Assembly: GCF_001632805.1 (NCBI RefSeq)
Contig: NZ_CP007220.1
Span: forward strand, 434,001-498,000
From: Mycobacteroides chelonae CCUG 47445
GTDB lineage: Bacteria; Actinomycetota; Actinomycetes; Mycobacteriales; Mycobacteriaceae
Length of the DNA stretch: 64,000 bases
Reading direction: 5' to 3'
Shown here: positions 18,455 through 31,000 of the stretch, one piece after another
Position numbering within the stretch: the first letter of the stretch is position 1
Layout of the letters: the number at the start of each line of letters is the position of its first letter
Position numbers and translations under genes: made by a program
The notes under the pieces: model-generated
What the model was told of the DNA's origin: nothing
What the model saw: the letters and a program-made list of their open reading frames with translations, nothing else
The model's database searches: none

Positions 18455-20097
18455 GAAGTGCGCAGTACCGGCAATGTCACGGCCGAGGGATGTTCCTCGT
18501 CGTGGCGGATCTCGAAGTGGATCGGAACAATGCGGCTGGCGGTCGCCAACGGCTCACCGGAGCCGGTGTTGCGGGCATGATTCGGAAACGCACCCCCACT
18601 GATCTGGACCCGCAGCCGATGTCCCCGCGCGAAACGATAACCGGTGGGATGCATGGTCACCTGTACCGGTGAATCCGCGGTACCGTCTAGTTTGATAATT
18701 CCATCAGTTACATTGCGAGACAAACCCTTTCGGTCAACATCGCAGAGTCTTACGAACAAATCGCCCTGACCACTGTCGGTTGTCACGTACACCGATGCCG
18801 AAACCGGGCCGACCAGGTCAAGATCTTTGGTCAGGGGCTCGGTGGTGAAGACCAGCACATCGGAGCGTCTTTCGATGGAAGTGTTGTCGCGCTGCCCGGA
18901 CACTCTGGCATCAAGCAGCGGCCCGCCCACCACCGGGGTGGGATCCTTTGGGTCGTACGTGAAGGTGTCGGCGGTGCTATCACCTTGTGGCGCTTGCCAA
19001 TCAAGCCCGCGATTGGCCTGCAGATGCAACGGTGTGGGCATCGAACTCTTCGGCGGCCAATGATCGAAGTCCAGCCATTGGCCGGCCTTCTGGAGGTAGA
19101 CCCGCACCGGTGCGCGATGGGTTGATGAGGTGTCGCCGTGCAGATGGGCCGCCAGCCAGGAAAAGCTGTCGGCTATCGCCGTCTTGATCGACTTCGCATG
19201 GTCCCAAGAGCCGATGGTGATACGCCGCGGGCAGTCGGCCTTCTGTAGCTCCTCGTAATCGCGGAGCTGACCTACCAGAAGCAGATCCCACCACCCGGTC
19301 ACCATGCTCACGGGTGTGCCCAGCGTCGCAAGCTGGGCGGTGTGGTTGATCTCGTCCCAATAGTCGTCATCGTTGTGATCGGTCACGGTGCGCCAGAAGG
19401 GTTCTGGCTTTCCGATCGCGACATTGTCGGCGTCGGCGAGAGGTAGGTGATCCATCGCTCGGCGCACCCGCTTGCCGTGCGCATTCGCCCGCAGCAGGCG
19501 GACCGCCTGCGGGATCTCCGGTGAACCGACCGCCGCGGACCACGTCAGCAGATTGTGCAGGTTGAACGACCCGCCAGGATAGAAGAGCTCGGTGAAGTTG
19601 CTGGTGGTGATTGCCGGGCACATGGCGGCCAGGGGTGGCTCGATGTACGGCGCTACCGCCCACTGCGTATGCCCGAGATACGACGGACCGGCGGTAGCGA
19701 GTGTGCCATCGCACCACGGCTGTTCGCGGACCCAGGCGGCGGTAGCAAGGCCGTCCGCCCGTTCCTGCCGAAACGCGTCGAATTTGCCTTCGGATCCGAA
19801 TTGGCCCCGGGTATCTTGTACTACCACCTGAAACCCTTGACGGGCCAATAACGTTGCCCAGAGTTGGCTGATGATGCCCTGCTTGTCGTACGGGGTGCGG
19901 AAGATGACGGCAGGCAAGGGGTCCTGCCCCGGCGGGCGGAAGTGGTCGGTAGCGAGCTTGACGCCGTCGGGCATCCTCACCGGGATGTCGCGGCGCGTCT
20001 GTATCTGAGTGAACTGGGGTTCGGGCAGATCGAGCAGCTTTTCCAGGACGGGTGCAGAGAGTCGTCCGGTCCAGGTCAAAGCCAGTTCTCCGAGCAT
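18451..20097 (-). CDS. CocE/NonD-family hydrolase (peptidase S15-like)
   Basis: 548 residues. The alpha/beta hydrolase domain begins PVRMPDGVKLATDHFRP and has the nucleophile motif GPSYLGHTQW (Ser near residue 138). The catalytic Asp/His region is near GSWDHAKS, and a C-terminal jelly-roll with DLVGPVSASVYVTTDSGQGD and GHRLRVQISGGAFP is typical of the X-Pro dipeptidyl-peptidase/cocaine esterase family. It cleaves acyl or ester bonds; the natural substrate is unknown. ATG at 20097 is chosen; TTG nine bases earlier is possible. It follows the Rv3635-type membrane gene by 10 bases and precedes the lipoprotein. Confidence 0.85.
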   Translation of the reverse strand: MLGELALTWTGRLSAPVLEKLLDLPEPQFTQIQTRRDIPVRMPDGVKLATDHFRPPGQDPLPAVIFRTPYDKQGIISQLWATLLARQGFQVVVQDTRGQFGSEGKFDAFRQERADGLATAAWVREQPWCDGTLATAGPSYLGHTQWAVAPYIEPPLAAMCPAITTSNFTELFYPGGSFNLHNLLTWSAAVGSPEIPQAVRLLRANAHGKRVRRAMDHLPLADADNVAIGKPEPFWRTVTDHNDDDYWDEINHTAQLATLGTPVSMVTGWWDLLLVGQLRDYEELQKADCPRRITIGSWDHAKSIKTAIADSFSWLAAHLHGDTSSTHRAPVRVYLQKAGQWLDFDHWPPKSSMPTPLHLQANRGLDWQAPQGDSTADTFTYDPKDPTPVVGGPLLDARVSGQRDNTSIERRSDVLVFTTEPLTKDLDLVGPVSASVYVTTDSGQGDLFVRLCDVDRKGLSRNVTDGIIKLDGTADSPVQVTMHPTGYRFARGHRLRVQISGGAFPNHARNTGSGEPLATASRIVPIHFEIRHDEEHPSAVTLPVLRTS

Positions 20098-20107
20098 GGC
20101 GCCCAAT

Positions 20108-21880
20108 CTACCGGGGAGCGAGCGCCCCTACCGGCCCGACGGCGGCGCACAGTGACAATGACTGGGTAATCGGTTGCAGGGTAAGTGAATTACCCGAACC
20201 TGGGAGTCTGATGAACACCCGATTGAGTCCCGGCCGAACGGGAACCTTGATTCTGGGCCCGTTGGTGAACGATGCCCACACGGCACCCTCGGTATTGGCC
20301 AGGTAGTTCAATTCGACGATCCAATCTGCGGGGAGCAGCGGCCCCGTCAGCGGCATGGTCTGCGTGGACTGCACCAGGTACCCGCATCCGGGAACCGGGC
20401 CTTCGGTGAGGGCCCGCACCCACGTCACCTGGGCGTCGAGTAGGTGGCCATAGCGATCGAGCATCCGTAACTGCGTTGTGGTGGAACCGATCTCTGGTCG
20501 GGGGCGCACCAGGGCGAACATATGACTCAACAGGTTCTCCGGTCGCACCACATTCTGCAGCACCAGCGGATCAACTTCCTGGTCCAGCACCGCCGGTCCG
20601 TCCGCGACCGCCGCCAGGGACTCTTTCACCGTGGCGATGTACGGCGAGGCGGGATTGTTGCGCCAGCTGTGTAGGTAGTTGGCCGTGGATACCAGGCTGC
20701 TCCCCACGAACAACGCCAGCACCAGCGCGACTACGGCGGTGCGTCGCGCAGAACTGTCCAGGCTCGTACTGCCCGGCCGATTCGAGGCGGTGAGCCCCAC
20801 CGCCGCCAGCAGCGTCCCGACGACCACCAGATCAGGCAGATACCGCAAGGTCTGCGCGAGCAGCAGCGCCGTGAACGCCGACGAGCGCATGAGATAAATC
20901 GGCACCTCACTGGCCGCCAGATATCCCAGCAACGTCAGCCAGACCAGCCCAAGTCGCTGCTTGCGGAAACAGGTCAGCGCCACGGTCGCGGTGAGCACCA
21001 ACGCCCCCAGCCAGATCACGAAGGTCGAGGGTTCGGCCCACGGGGAGCTGGGCACCCAACGGTCCCAATGCCACGGACCACCCACCAACCCGGGAAGCAC
21101 CCCGTGCGTGAACGAGCGTTGGAGCAGCGACCATGTCATCGACAGATCGGTGCTCCAGCGCTTCTGGTCCACCACCACCAGGTATAGCGCGATCCATGCT
21201 GCGGTAAGGGCTCCCGCCGGAACCAACAGCACCACACCCCGACGCCATGTCCGCCCCAGCGCCGACCACTCGTCGCCGCGCAGGTACGCCAGCAGCGTCA
21301 CCACCGCGAACGCGACGAAGGGAATGACCACCGACTTCTCGAAGAACAGAAGCCCACCGAGGAACGCGCACATCGCCGTCACCGCGTACCGACGGTTTCC
21401 GGTGCGATCCAGCAGCACCGCGTCGGCGACGAACCAACACATCGCGGTCAGCATTGGCAGGGAATTCAGCGCGGCCGACCACCAGGTGAAACCTGGGATC
21501 GCCAGCGGCGTGAACAGTGCGAACGTGAGCGGAACAAGGAGCACCGGCCGCCAGCCCAGAATCACCCATAGCGTCCGCAGCAGCGACAGGGACGCTAATG
21601 CCTGCATGATCACCAGGCTCAGCGCGGGCCAGAACCAATTCAACGGTGCGAGCTTGGTGAGAATGCCGGCCAGCAAGAACGCCGCGGGCATGACGTGCCC
21701 ATCGTGGTCATCGAACAGGTACGACGGCGAGAACAGGCCCTGTGTACCGGCGCGGCCGACCAGGATCAGGTCATCCCAATAGAAATCTCCCCCGAACGCC
21801 AGCACACCGCGCACGACAAGGTGCACCACGATGAGAGCCGCTGCGGCAACGGCAACGCGGTTGGTTCTGGCGAAAGGCAT
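20108..21880 (-). CDS. Multispanning membrane protein (Rv3635-like)
   Basis: 590 residues, the size of Rv3635, with about 11-12 hydrophobic helices in the first 430 residues and an extracytoplasmic beta-rich tail. The early acidic loop (GDFYWDDLI after helix 1) resembles the Asp-containing first loop of GT-C glycosyltransferases that use polyprenyl-phosphate sugars, which suits its neighbours galE1 and ppgS. The catalytic role is an inference from topology and context. ATG start, divergent from galE1 by 105 bases. Confidence 0.75.
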   Translation of the reverse strand: MPFARTNRVAVAAAALIVVHLVVRGVLAFGGDFYWDDLILVGRAGTQGLFSPSYLFDDHDGHVMPAAFLLAGILTKLAPLNWFWPALSLVIMQALASLSLLRTLWVILGWRPVLLVPLTFALFTPLAIPGFTWWSAALNSLPMLTAMCWFVADAVLLDRTGNRRYAVTAMCAFLGGLLFFEKSVVIPFVAFAVVTLLAYLRGDEWSALGRTWRRGVVLLVPAGALTAAWIALYLVVVDQKRWSTDLSMTWSLLQRSFTHGVLPGLVGGPWHWDRWVPSSPWAEPSTFVIWLGALVLTATVALTCFRKQRLGLVWLTLLGYLAASEVPIYLMRSSAFTALLLAQTLRYLPDLVVVGTLLAAVGLTASNRPGSTSLDSSARRTAVVALVLALFVGSSLVSTANYLHSWRNNPASPYIATVKESLAAVADGPAVLDQEVDPLVLQNVVRPENLLSHMFALVRPRPEIGSTTTQLRMLDRYGHLLDAQVTWVRALTEGPVPGCGYLVQSTQTMPLTGPLLPADWIVELNYLANTEGAVWASFTNGPRIKVPVRPGLNRVFIRLPGSGNSLTLQPITQSLSLCAAVGPVGALAPR

Positions 21881-21937
21881 CAGGGCCCGAGACTAGCGAT
21901 GAACGCTTGCGGGAAGAACATCAGGCACGGTCGGTAG

Positions 21938-23268
<1,331 letters not shown>

Positions 23269-23272
<4 letters not shown>

Positions 23273-23967
23273 GGCAACCTCCGGCGGAACGCGGTGTCGA
23301 ACATGATGTTGACCCCGTTGATCAGCGATTGGCCCTTGGCCATCGAATACTCGGTGTACAGAATATCGACCGGCTGTTCGGCTACCCGCCAATGATTTTC
23401 GGCGATCACCGCGATGAACTCGCTGGCGTGGCCCATGCCGTTCATGGTGATGTTGAGTCCGTTGGCGACGGTCCGGTTGAAGACGCGCAGTCCGTTGTGA
23501 GCGTCGGTCAGGTTGAGGCGGCGGGTGCGCGGGCTCAGCAGCACAACGGTTTTCAGCACGATGCGTTTGATGAGGGGTACGTGGCCCGGCGCCGATCCGG
23601 CGCCGAAGCGGGTGCCGACGATGATGTCGAGGGGTTCCAGTCGCAGCCTGTCCACCATCGCCACCACGTCCTTGACCTGATGCTGGCCGTCGGCGTCGAA
23701 GGTCACGAAGATCTGAGCTCCGGGCTGTGCGCGCGCGTATTCGACCCCGGTCTGTATCGCCGCGCCCTGGCCGAGATTGACGGGGTGGCGGACCACGTGT
23801 GCGCCCGCGCCGTGCGCGAGTGCGGCGGTACGGTCGGCGCTGCCGTCGTCCACGCAGACGATGTTAGGGAAGGTGCCGAGCGCCGCGGCGATGACGTCGG
23901 CGATGACTGGTCCCTCGTTGTAGGCGGGGATGACCAGCCAGACGTCGCTGTTACCGGTGTTGCTCAC
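23269..23967 (-). CDS. ppgS: Polyprenyl-phospho-N-acetylgalactosaminyl synthase
   Basis: 232 residues, a family 2 glycosyltransferase: VIPAYNEGPVIADVI at the start, then VCVDDGSADRTAALA and the metal-binding FVTFDADGQH, then the DPM1-like RFGAGSAPG loop and a short amphipathic C-terminus without membrane helices. The M. tuberculosis orthologue Rv3631 makes polyprenyl-phospho-GalNAc, donor of the galactosamine on arabinogalactan. The adjacent DUF2304 protein provides the membrane part. GTG at 23967 is chosen; a TTG three codons earlier is also possible. Confidence 0.9.
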
Positions 23968-24077
23968 TGGGATCAAGGTAGCACCGGTAACTCACCGGTG
24001 AACGTCGGCTCCACCCGGCCCCGACGAGTCCGGCCATTCCGGCAGAAGGGAAGGTCGGCCGCACTAATGTTTCGGCC

Positions 24078-25463
24078 ATGCAGCGGCTGTCTGGGGTAGA
24101 TGCGGCGTTCTGGCACGCCGAAACGTCGGGTTGGCATATGCACATTGGGGGGCTGTCGATCTTCGACCCCAGCGATGCCCCCGATTACAGCTTTGAACGG
24201 GTACGCGGTCTCATCGTGGAGCGGCTGCCGTCGATGCCGCAGTTGCGATGGCGGGTCACCGACGTCCCGCTGGGTTTGGACCGGCCGTGGTTCGTGGAGG
24301 ACGAGGAGCTCGATCCTGATTTCCACATCCGCCGCATCGGCGTGCCCGCCCCCGGCGGTCGCAAGGAGCTCGAAGAACTGGTCGGCAGGCTGATGTCCTA
24401 CAAGCTCGACCGGTCGCGGCCACTGTGGGAGCTCTGGGTCATCGAGGGGGTTGAGGGCGGGCGCGTTGCGACGCTGACCAAGATGCATCACGCCATCGTC
24501 GATGGCGTCTCGGGTGCGGGTTTGGGCGAGATTCTGCTCGACATCGCCCCGGAGCCGCGACCGGCGCCCGACGACACCGTGGGATCGTTGGTCGGGTTGG
24601 GCCTACCCAGTCGCGAGCGCATCTTGCTGAGCGCCCTAGTCAACGTGGGTGTCAAGACGCCCTACCGGGTGGTCCGGTTGGTTCAGCAGACGGTCCGCCA
24701 GCAGCTGGCGGTTTTCGGTATGGAACGCAAATCTCCCGGATACTTCGAGGCGCCGCACACCCGATTCAATGCGCCGGTGTCACCGCATCGCCGCGTCTCC
24801 GGCGCACGTCTCGAATTGGCGCGGGTCAAGGCGCTCAAGGATGCGTTCGGGGTGAAGGTCAACGACGTGGTGTTGGCGATCGTTGCCGGCGCGGTCCGCG
24901 ACTACCTGCTCAAGCGTGACGAGCTGCCGGATAAGCCATTGATCGTGCAGATTCCGGTGTCGGTGCGCACCGAGGAAACCGATGGGGTGGTAGGCAATCA
25001 GGTCAGTTCGATGACCGTGACCCTGGCGACCGATATCGACGACCCGGCCGAGCGGATCAGGGCCATCTATGAGGGGACACAGGGCGCCAAGGAAATGGCG
25101 CGGGCGATGTCGGCCCACCAGATCATGGGGTTGACGGACACGACGCCGCCCGGGCTGCTGCAGCTGGCCGCGCGGGCCTACACCGCCAGCGGGCTGTCCC
25201 GGAATCTGGCGCCCATCAACCTCGTGCTCTCCAACGTTCCTGGTCCGTCGTTCCCGCTGTATATGGCCGGTGCCAGACTCGAGTCGTTGATTCCGCTGGG
25301 CCCGCCCGTCATGGACGTTGCCCTCAACATCACCTGCTTCTCCTATCTGGAGCATCTGGATTTCGGTTTCGTCACCACGCCGGAAGTAGCCGCGGACATC
25401 GACGAGATGGCCGACGGCCTCGAGGCCGCGCTGGTGGAGCTGGAGCACGCCGCGGGGATCTGA
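24078..25463 (+). CDS. Wax ester synthase/diacylglycerol acyltransferase-family protein
   Basis: 461 residues, the usual WS/DGAT length. The catalytic motif HHAIVDG is at residues 137-143; the family N-terminus ([14 protein letters not shown]) and the C-terminal [10 protein letters not shown] with [13 protein letters not shown] are present. These enzymes transfer acyl-CoA to diacylglycerol or fatty alcohols at the membrane, and mycobacteria have many (Tgs proteins). Which acceptor this one uses cannot be read from sequence. It interrupts the ppgS/Rv3630 neighbourhood and is transcribed away from ppgS. Confidence 0.9.
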   Translation: MQRLSGVDAAFWHAETSGWHMHIGGLSIFDPSDAPDYSFERVRGLIVERLPSMPQLRWRVTDVPLGLDRPWFVEDEELDPDFHIRRIGVPAPGGRKELEELVGRLMSYKLDRSRPLWELWVIEGVEGGRVATLTKMHHAIVDGVSGAGLGEILLDIAPEPRPAPDDTVGSLVGLGLPSRERILLSALVNVGVKTPYRVVRLVQQTVRQQLAVFGMERKSPGYFEAPHTRFNAPVSPHRRVSGARLELARVKALKDAFGVKVNDVVLAIVAGAVRDYLLKRDELPDKPLIVQIPVSVRTEETDGVVGNQVSSMTVTLATDIDDPAERIRAIYEGTQGAKEMARAMSAHQIMGLTDTTPPGLLQLAARAYTASGLSRNLAPINLVLSNVPGPSFPLYMAGARLESLIPLGPPVMDVALNITCFSYLEHLDFGFVTTPEVAADIDEMADGLEAALVELEHAAGI

Positions 25464-25470
25464 CGCGCGT

Positions 25471-26730
25471 TCAGTCGATGATCTCTTCGGTGGTTTCGGG
25501 GTCCCGCCAGAATGCGAGCGCGGCCAGATGCACCACGATCCCGACGACGGGTCCGCCGATCAACGCGATGACCGTTCGTTCCTCCAAAGCGAGCGGCAAT
25601 AGCAACAGCAGCGCTGAGACCACTGTCGCGCCAACCCATCCCGCTGAGTACGCGAGATGTCGGGCATGTGCCACGGTGGCCGCCCCGGTCAACGTCAACA
25701 ATGCGATCATCACCGCACCGGCGGTAAGCCAGCCCAGGAGCGGGCCGCCCGCCTGATACGCCGGATCGAACACCGTCCGCAGTAGCCACGGGCCGACGGA
25801 CGCCGCGAGTGCAATACCCGCCGCTCCGACACCGATGATGATGACAGCCGGGGTGATGAGTGCGGTGAGGCGTCGGTCCCGCGCATCGACGAAGTGGGCG
25901 ATGAGGTTGCCCTGCAGCGCGGTCAGCGGCACCAGGAGTGGTGCGCGGGTCAGCGTGACGGCCAGGATCACCACTCCACCGGTGGGGCCGAGATCGCCTG
26001 CCGTCGACTGCAATAGCACCGGGAAACCCATCACCAACACCGCACTGGCGGCGGCCGCGGCGATCGAATGCCGGGCCCCGCGCAGGAATTCCATGGTGTC
26101 GACCAGTGCGGGTACCTTGAGCGCCTCACGGGTCGGCTTGGAGATAACGGTGAGTAGTAACCACGACATCGATCCGGCCACCGTCGCCCAGAGATACCCG
26201 ACCAGACCGAGGGTGGCCACAAACGTGACAACCGCTACCACCAGGCGAATCCCGGCATCGGTCACCATGAGAACGCCGTACTGAGTCCAGCGGCTCGATC
26301 CCGCCAGGGCGCCCAGGGTTGTCGCGTGCATGCAGAATCCGGCGAGCCCTCCGGCGAGCAATGCCACACTGAGCCAACGGAACTCGGTGAACACATGCGA
26401 TGCCCACAGTGGCGCGGTGCCGACGACCCCTACGGCGGACGCGATGGCGAAGGCGAAGGCGATCCTGATCGGCAGGGTGGTGTCCAGCGGAGAACGTTCA
26501 CGCTGCGCCAGCGATAGCCGCACTTCGCGAGTGGTCTCCTGCAGTAGCCCGTTCGCGGCGCCGGTCACCAAACCGAATGCGCCCCAGAAGACTCCGAATA
26601 CCGAAAACAAGGAGGGGCCCAGTTCACGCGCAGCAAGGTACAGCACGGTGTAACCGCAGATGGCGCTGATGGCCGTGGCCACACCGATTCGTGCGACGCT
26701 GGAGCGGGTGCTGGGGCCGGCGTCGGTCAC
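25471..26730 (-). CDS. Polytopic membrane protein (Rv3630-like), MOP flippase-like topology
   Basis: 419 residues with about 12 hydrophobic helices and short loops. The arrangement (IGVATAISAICGYTVLYLAA first helix, then paired helices throughout) resembles polysaccharide-flippase/MOP-type transporters, and M. tuberculosis Rv3630 stands in the same envelope neighbourhood. The function is not established. GTG start overlaps the M1 peptidase stop (GTGA), so here it is also the third gene of the Pls-like operon. Convergent with the WS/DGAT gene, 7 bases apart. Confidence 0.75.
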   Translation of the reverse strand: MTDAGPSTRSSVARIGVATAISAICGYTVLYLAARELGPSLFSVFGVFWGAFGLVTGAANGLLQETTREVRLSLAQRERSPLDTTLPIRIAFAFAIASAVGVVGTAPLWASHVFTEFRWLSVALLAGGLAGFCMHATTLGALAGSSRWTQYGVLMVTDAGIRLVVAVVTFVATLGLVGYLWATVAGSMSWLLLTVISKPTREALKVPALVDTMEFLRGARHSIAAAAASAVLVMGFPVLLQSTAGDLGPTGGVVILAVTLTRAPLLVPLTALQGNLIAHFVDARDRRLTALITPAVIIIGVGAAGIALAASVGPWLLRTVFDPAYQAGGPLLGWLTAGAVMIALLTLTGAATVAHARHLAYSAGWVGATVVSALLLLLPLALEERTVIALIGGPVVGIVVHLAALAFWRDPETTEEIID

Positions 26731-28079
26731 TTCCGGTCCAAGGGCGGGAGCTGCTTCTCATATAGCCATGCTGTCCACAGCGGCCGGAGTGATTCGTCAG
26801 AGTAGGCGGCCGCTAGGCCGGTGAAGTCGTCGGTGATGACGGTGCTGTGCCGGTAACGTGTGGTCCAGTCCTGCAGCAGTGTAAAGAATTTTGTGTCACC
26901 GAGCCGTAATCGCAACGCGTGCAATGTCAGTGCTCCACGTTTGTATACGCGATCATCGAACATCAGCTGTGGGCCGGGATCGGCCAGAATCAAATCTTGG
27001 GGGAGATCTTTCAGTTTTTGGTGATAGTGGCGGGCGCGGGCATCGGCGGACGGCCCCCCGGACTCCTCGGACCAGAGCCATTCGGCGTAACAGGCAAACC
27101 CTTCGTGGAGCCAGATATCGCGCCAGCGGCGGGCGGTGACGCTGTTGCCGAACCACTGATGCGCCAACTCGTGTGCCACCAGGCGCTCGGAGTGTCGCTC
27201 CCCGTCACAATGGTTTGCCCCGAACACTGAAATACCTTGCGCCTCAAGAGGAATCTCGAGATCATCGTCGGTGACCACCACGGTGTACCCGGCCGCGAAC
27301 GGGTAAGGGCCGAACTGTTTGACGAACAGCTTCATCATCTGGGGCTGCCTGCCGAAGTCATGCTCGAACCGTTCGCGCAGCCGTGAGGGCAGCGCGGCAT
27401 TCATCGAGATCGGGTTCTTCGCGAGCTTGATCGTCTGGTAGTCGCCGATCTGTAGTGTCGCCAAATACGGCGCCATCGGCTCGGGCTGTTCGTATGTCCA
27501 GGTTGTGTGCGCGGCCCGGACTCGACGGGATACCAACTCCCCGTTGGAGACAACACAATATGGGCTGTCACTGCTGATGACGAACCGATAGCTTGCCTTG
27601 GAGCTGGGATGGTCGTCACAGGGGAACCAGGATGCCGCGCCGTTAGGCTGCCCGGCCACCAGCACCCCGTTGGACAGCTCCTCGAATCCGACGTCGCCCC
27701 ACACGCTGTTGATGGCTCGAGGTGATCCGCCATACCGAATGACGATGGTCATGGCGGCTCCCGCTGGGATGGCGGTCACCAGCTTGATGGTGATCTTTCC
27801 GGCGCGGTGCCCGAAATGCTCTGGACGCCTGCCGTTCACGGTCACCTTTGAGACGCCGAGGGCATCGGCAAGGTCAAGGGTGAATTCCTTGAGGGTGGCA
27901 AGGGTGACGGCCGTGATCGTCGCGGTACCGGTCAGCCGGTTGATGGCGACCTTGTACTCCAGCTCCAGCTCATAGCGTGACACCCGATATCCGTAGTTGC
28001 CGTTTTGCGGCAGATAGGGATCGATGACGGGAGGCCGTGGGGGTAGCCGCTTGGCCGCCTTCTTGCCTGGTTTGGTCAT
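26727..28079 (-). CDS. M1-family zinc aminopeptidase
   Basis: 450 residues. The gluzincin site is complete: HELAH, 18 residues, then the Glu in LHEGFACYAEW, matching HExxH-x18-E. The N-terminal beta-domain (YELELEYKVAINRLTGTA onward) is that of leukotriene-A4-hydrolase/aminopeptidase N proteins. A GxMEN-type exopeptidase motif is replaced by LEIPLEAQG, which is unusual and may alter specificity. No signal peptide. It is coupled to the upstream Pls-like synthetase by ATGA; zinc aminopeptidases that trim poly-lysine are known in epsilon-poly-lysine producers, so a role in processing the product or in self-protection is inferred. Confidence 0.9.
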   Translation of the reverse strand: MTKPGKKAAKRLPPRPPVIDPYLPQNGNYGYRVSRYELELEYKVAINRLTGTATITAVTLATLKEFTLDLADALGVSKVTVNGRRPEHFGHRAGKITIKLVTAIPAGAAMTIVIRYGGSPRAINSVWGDVGFEELSNGVLVAGQPNGAASWFPCDDHPSSKASYRFVISSDSPYCVVSNGELVSRRVRAAHTTWTYEQPEPMAPYLATLQIGDYQTIKLAKNPISMNAALPSRLRERFEHDFGRQPQMMKLFVKQFGPYPFAAGYTVVVTDDDLEIPLEAQGISVFGANHCDGERHSERLVAHELAHQWFGNSVTARRWRDIWLHEGFACYAEWLWSEESGGPSADARARHYHQKLKDLPQDLILADPGPQLMFDDRVYKRGALTLHALRLRLGDTKFFTLLQDWTTRYRHSTVITDDFTGLAAAYSDESLRPLWTAWLYEKQLPPLDRK

Positions 28080-31000
28080 GCGGCCCCGGAATTCTTACCG
28101 GGGGAAACCTTGCCGCCCTTGGGCTTCTTCGGTGCCATCGGATCCAGTTTGCCCCATGGAGAAATGGGGTTGCCCTGCCACCTGGTCGACGGGGGTACGA
28201 CGTCACCGCGGACGACCAGTGATGCCGGACCGACGGTGGCGCCCGCGCCCAGCTCGGCGGCGGGAAGCGCCACGCAGTGCGGGCCGAGGGTGGCGCCCTC
28301 ACCGAGGGTCACGGTGTCCATCCGCATGATCCGGTCGTGGAAGAGGTGCGTCTGCACCACGCAGCCGCGGTTCACGGTCGCACCCTTGCCTAGGGTCACC
28401 AGATCGGCCTCCGGCAGCCAATACGTCTCGCACCACACTCCGCGGCCGATCTTGGCGCCCAGGCCGCGTAGCCACCAGTTCTGCATCACCGTTCCCGATG
28501 CGGCGCGTGCGAACCACACGGCGGCAACGGTTTCCACGAAGGTATCGGCGACCTCGTTAAGCCAGACGAACGAGGACCAGAGCGGCTTTTCCACGGCCTT
28601 GGTGCGCCCGACCACAACCCACTTGGCCACGACGCTCACCACACCAGCCACAGCACCGGCGACCAGCAGCACCACACCGCTCAGTGCGCCGGCAACCCAG
28701 AAGTTGAACCGGATGGCGATTGTCTGCAGAGTCAGCAGCACCCCGACACCGATCCCGAACGTCACGATGATCGGGATGATGCGGCAGGTCTCCACGATTC
28801 CCCGCATCACCTTGAGGCGGAACGGTGGCTCGAAGGTAAGCGCGGAATCAGCACCATCGGCCTTTCTTCGTAACCGCTTTGGTGGGCTACCGATCCACGA
28901 CGAGCCCGACTTCGCCTTATGCGGAGTGGCGGACAGGACGGCGACCAGCGCGTCATTGGGAACCTTGCGTCCCGGTTGGGTGATCCCCGAGTTCCCCAGG
29001 AATGCGCGCTTGCCGATTCTGGCCTTGGCGATGTGGATCCAGCCGCCGCCCAACTCGTACGACGCGACCATAGTGTCGTCGGCCAGAAACGCACCGTCGT
29101 CGACCTCGGTGAACTTCGGCACCAGCAGGGCCGTCGAAATCTCGGTGTCCTTGCCGATCTTCGCCCCCAGGATGCGCAGCCACCATGGGGTCAGTTGGCT
29201 GGCATAGATGGGGAACAGATAGTTCCGGGCCGCATCCATGAGGCGCTCGGTGGCCCACAGTTGCCAGCCCTGCCGGCTGCGGACGGGGTGATAACCCTCG
29301 TGCACGCCGATCGACAGCAGCCGCACCAGCACAACGGTGATGGCGGCGTACACGACCACGCTGACCAGCGCCGCCCCCGGCGTCCAGATGAGCGCGGGCA
29401 CCACGGCCTGGCAGATCGTCGCCGTATTCCTGATGCCGAAGGCCACCACACCTAGCCCGGCGGCCAGCGCAAGCAGGGGCAGTCCGCCCAGCAGAATCGA
29501 CGTCACCCCATAGATCGGTACCCATTGCCCGGCGCGGGGCGGACGGTAATCGGGCCAGGGATGGCGGGCCTTGCCCGACTTCACGGCCGGTGAGCCCTTC
29601 CAGTACTGACCGTTCTTGACTCTTCCGACGACACCGGAAGCCGGTGCCACATCGGCGTTCTTACCGATGACCGCACCCGGCAACAGGGTGGTGCGGGCCC
29701 CAACAGTGGCGTCCTCGCCGATGACGATCGGGCCGACATGGAACTTGTCGCCGTCAACCCAATGCCCGGACAAGTCGACCTCGGGTTCAACGGAACTGCG
29801 GTCGCCGAGTTCCAGCCAGCCCGTCACCGGTGGTGACGAATGCAGGTCGACCCCATTGCCTACCCGGGCGCCCAGTGCGCGGGCGTAATACACCATCCAC
29901 GGTGCGCCGGAGAGGTTTTCGGCGCCGCTCGCGGTGGCGAGGCGATCGGCGATCCACACCCGCAGGTGCACGCTTCCGCCGCGCTCGTACGTCCCCGGCT
30001 TGACCCCGGAGAGCAGCAGTCGCGCCCCGATGACGGTGATACTCATGCGACCCAGGGGGGTGATGAAGAGCAGGAAGGCTGCCAGCAGCACCCACCAGTT
30101 GACCGTGACCAGCCAGGGCACATTGCTGAATGCTGCGAACACGTTGTTGGCCAGGGCGAGCCATGTGGCCCATTGCAGGCCGGTGAGGGTGGTCAGTGGA
30201 ATGGTCGCCACCAACTGCGCCAGCTCGGTGAGCCGGGGCACCGGCTTCACGGTCCGGGGTTCGACCTCGACGGGAGGGGCGAGCTCATCCAGATAAGTGG
30301 CCAGCGATCCGAGCCGCGGCTGGTCGTACAGGTTCGCGACGGTCACCTGCGGATAGCGTTGTCGCAACGCCGCGACCAGCTGTGCGGCGGACAGCGATCC
30401 GCCGCCGAGAGCGAAGAAGTCGGCTTCGGGCCCGTCGACTGAGGCAGCCAGGATGTCGCGCCACAGTCCGGCAAGCCAGCCCATGGTGCCGCCCAGTTCG
30501 GTTGCGTCATCGTCGGTATCCGCGCCCGGCGGTGGCCAGGGCAGTGCGTTGCGATCGACCTTTCCCGATGTGCGCGTGGGCAGCTCGTCAAGTTTGACCA
30601 GTCGCGGCACCAGCGCGGCGGGAAGTGATTCGGCCAAGCTGGCGCGGGCGGCGGCGATATCGAAGTTGGGATCGGCGCTGGCGATGTAGCCGACCAACAG
30701 TGGGGTGCCACTGGCAGTCTTGCGCACCGCGGCCGCACCACCACTGACACCGGGCAGATTGACCAGTGCCGCATCTACCTCACCGAGTTCGATACGGCGG
30801 CCGCCGACCTTCACCTGGTCGTCGGCACGGCCCTGGAAGTACAGACCGTCGGGCTCCAAGCGCACCAGATCACCGCTGCGATAGGCCCGCGACCACCCCA
30901 GAGTCTGGAGCGGAGCGTACTTTTCGGCGTCCTTTTCGGGATCGAGGTATTTGGCCAGGCCGACACCGCCGATGACGAGTTCACCGACCTCGCCGTAGCC

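Noticed and set aside
9752..20107. Attachment-site repeat of the tRNA-Thr 3' end
   Set aside because: I searched the variable block by eye for a copy of the tRNA 3' end and found none; no integrase is present either.
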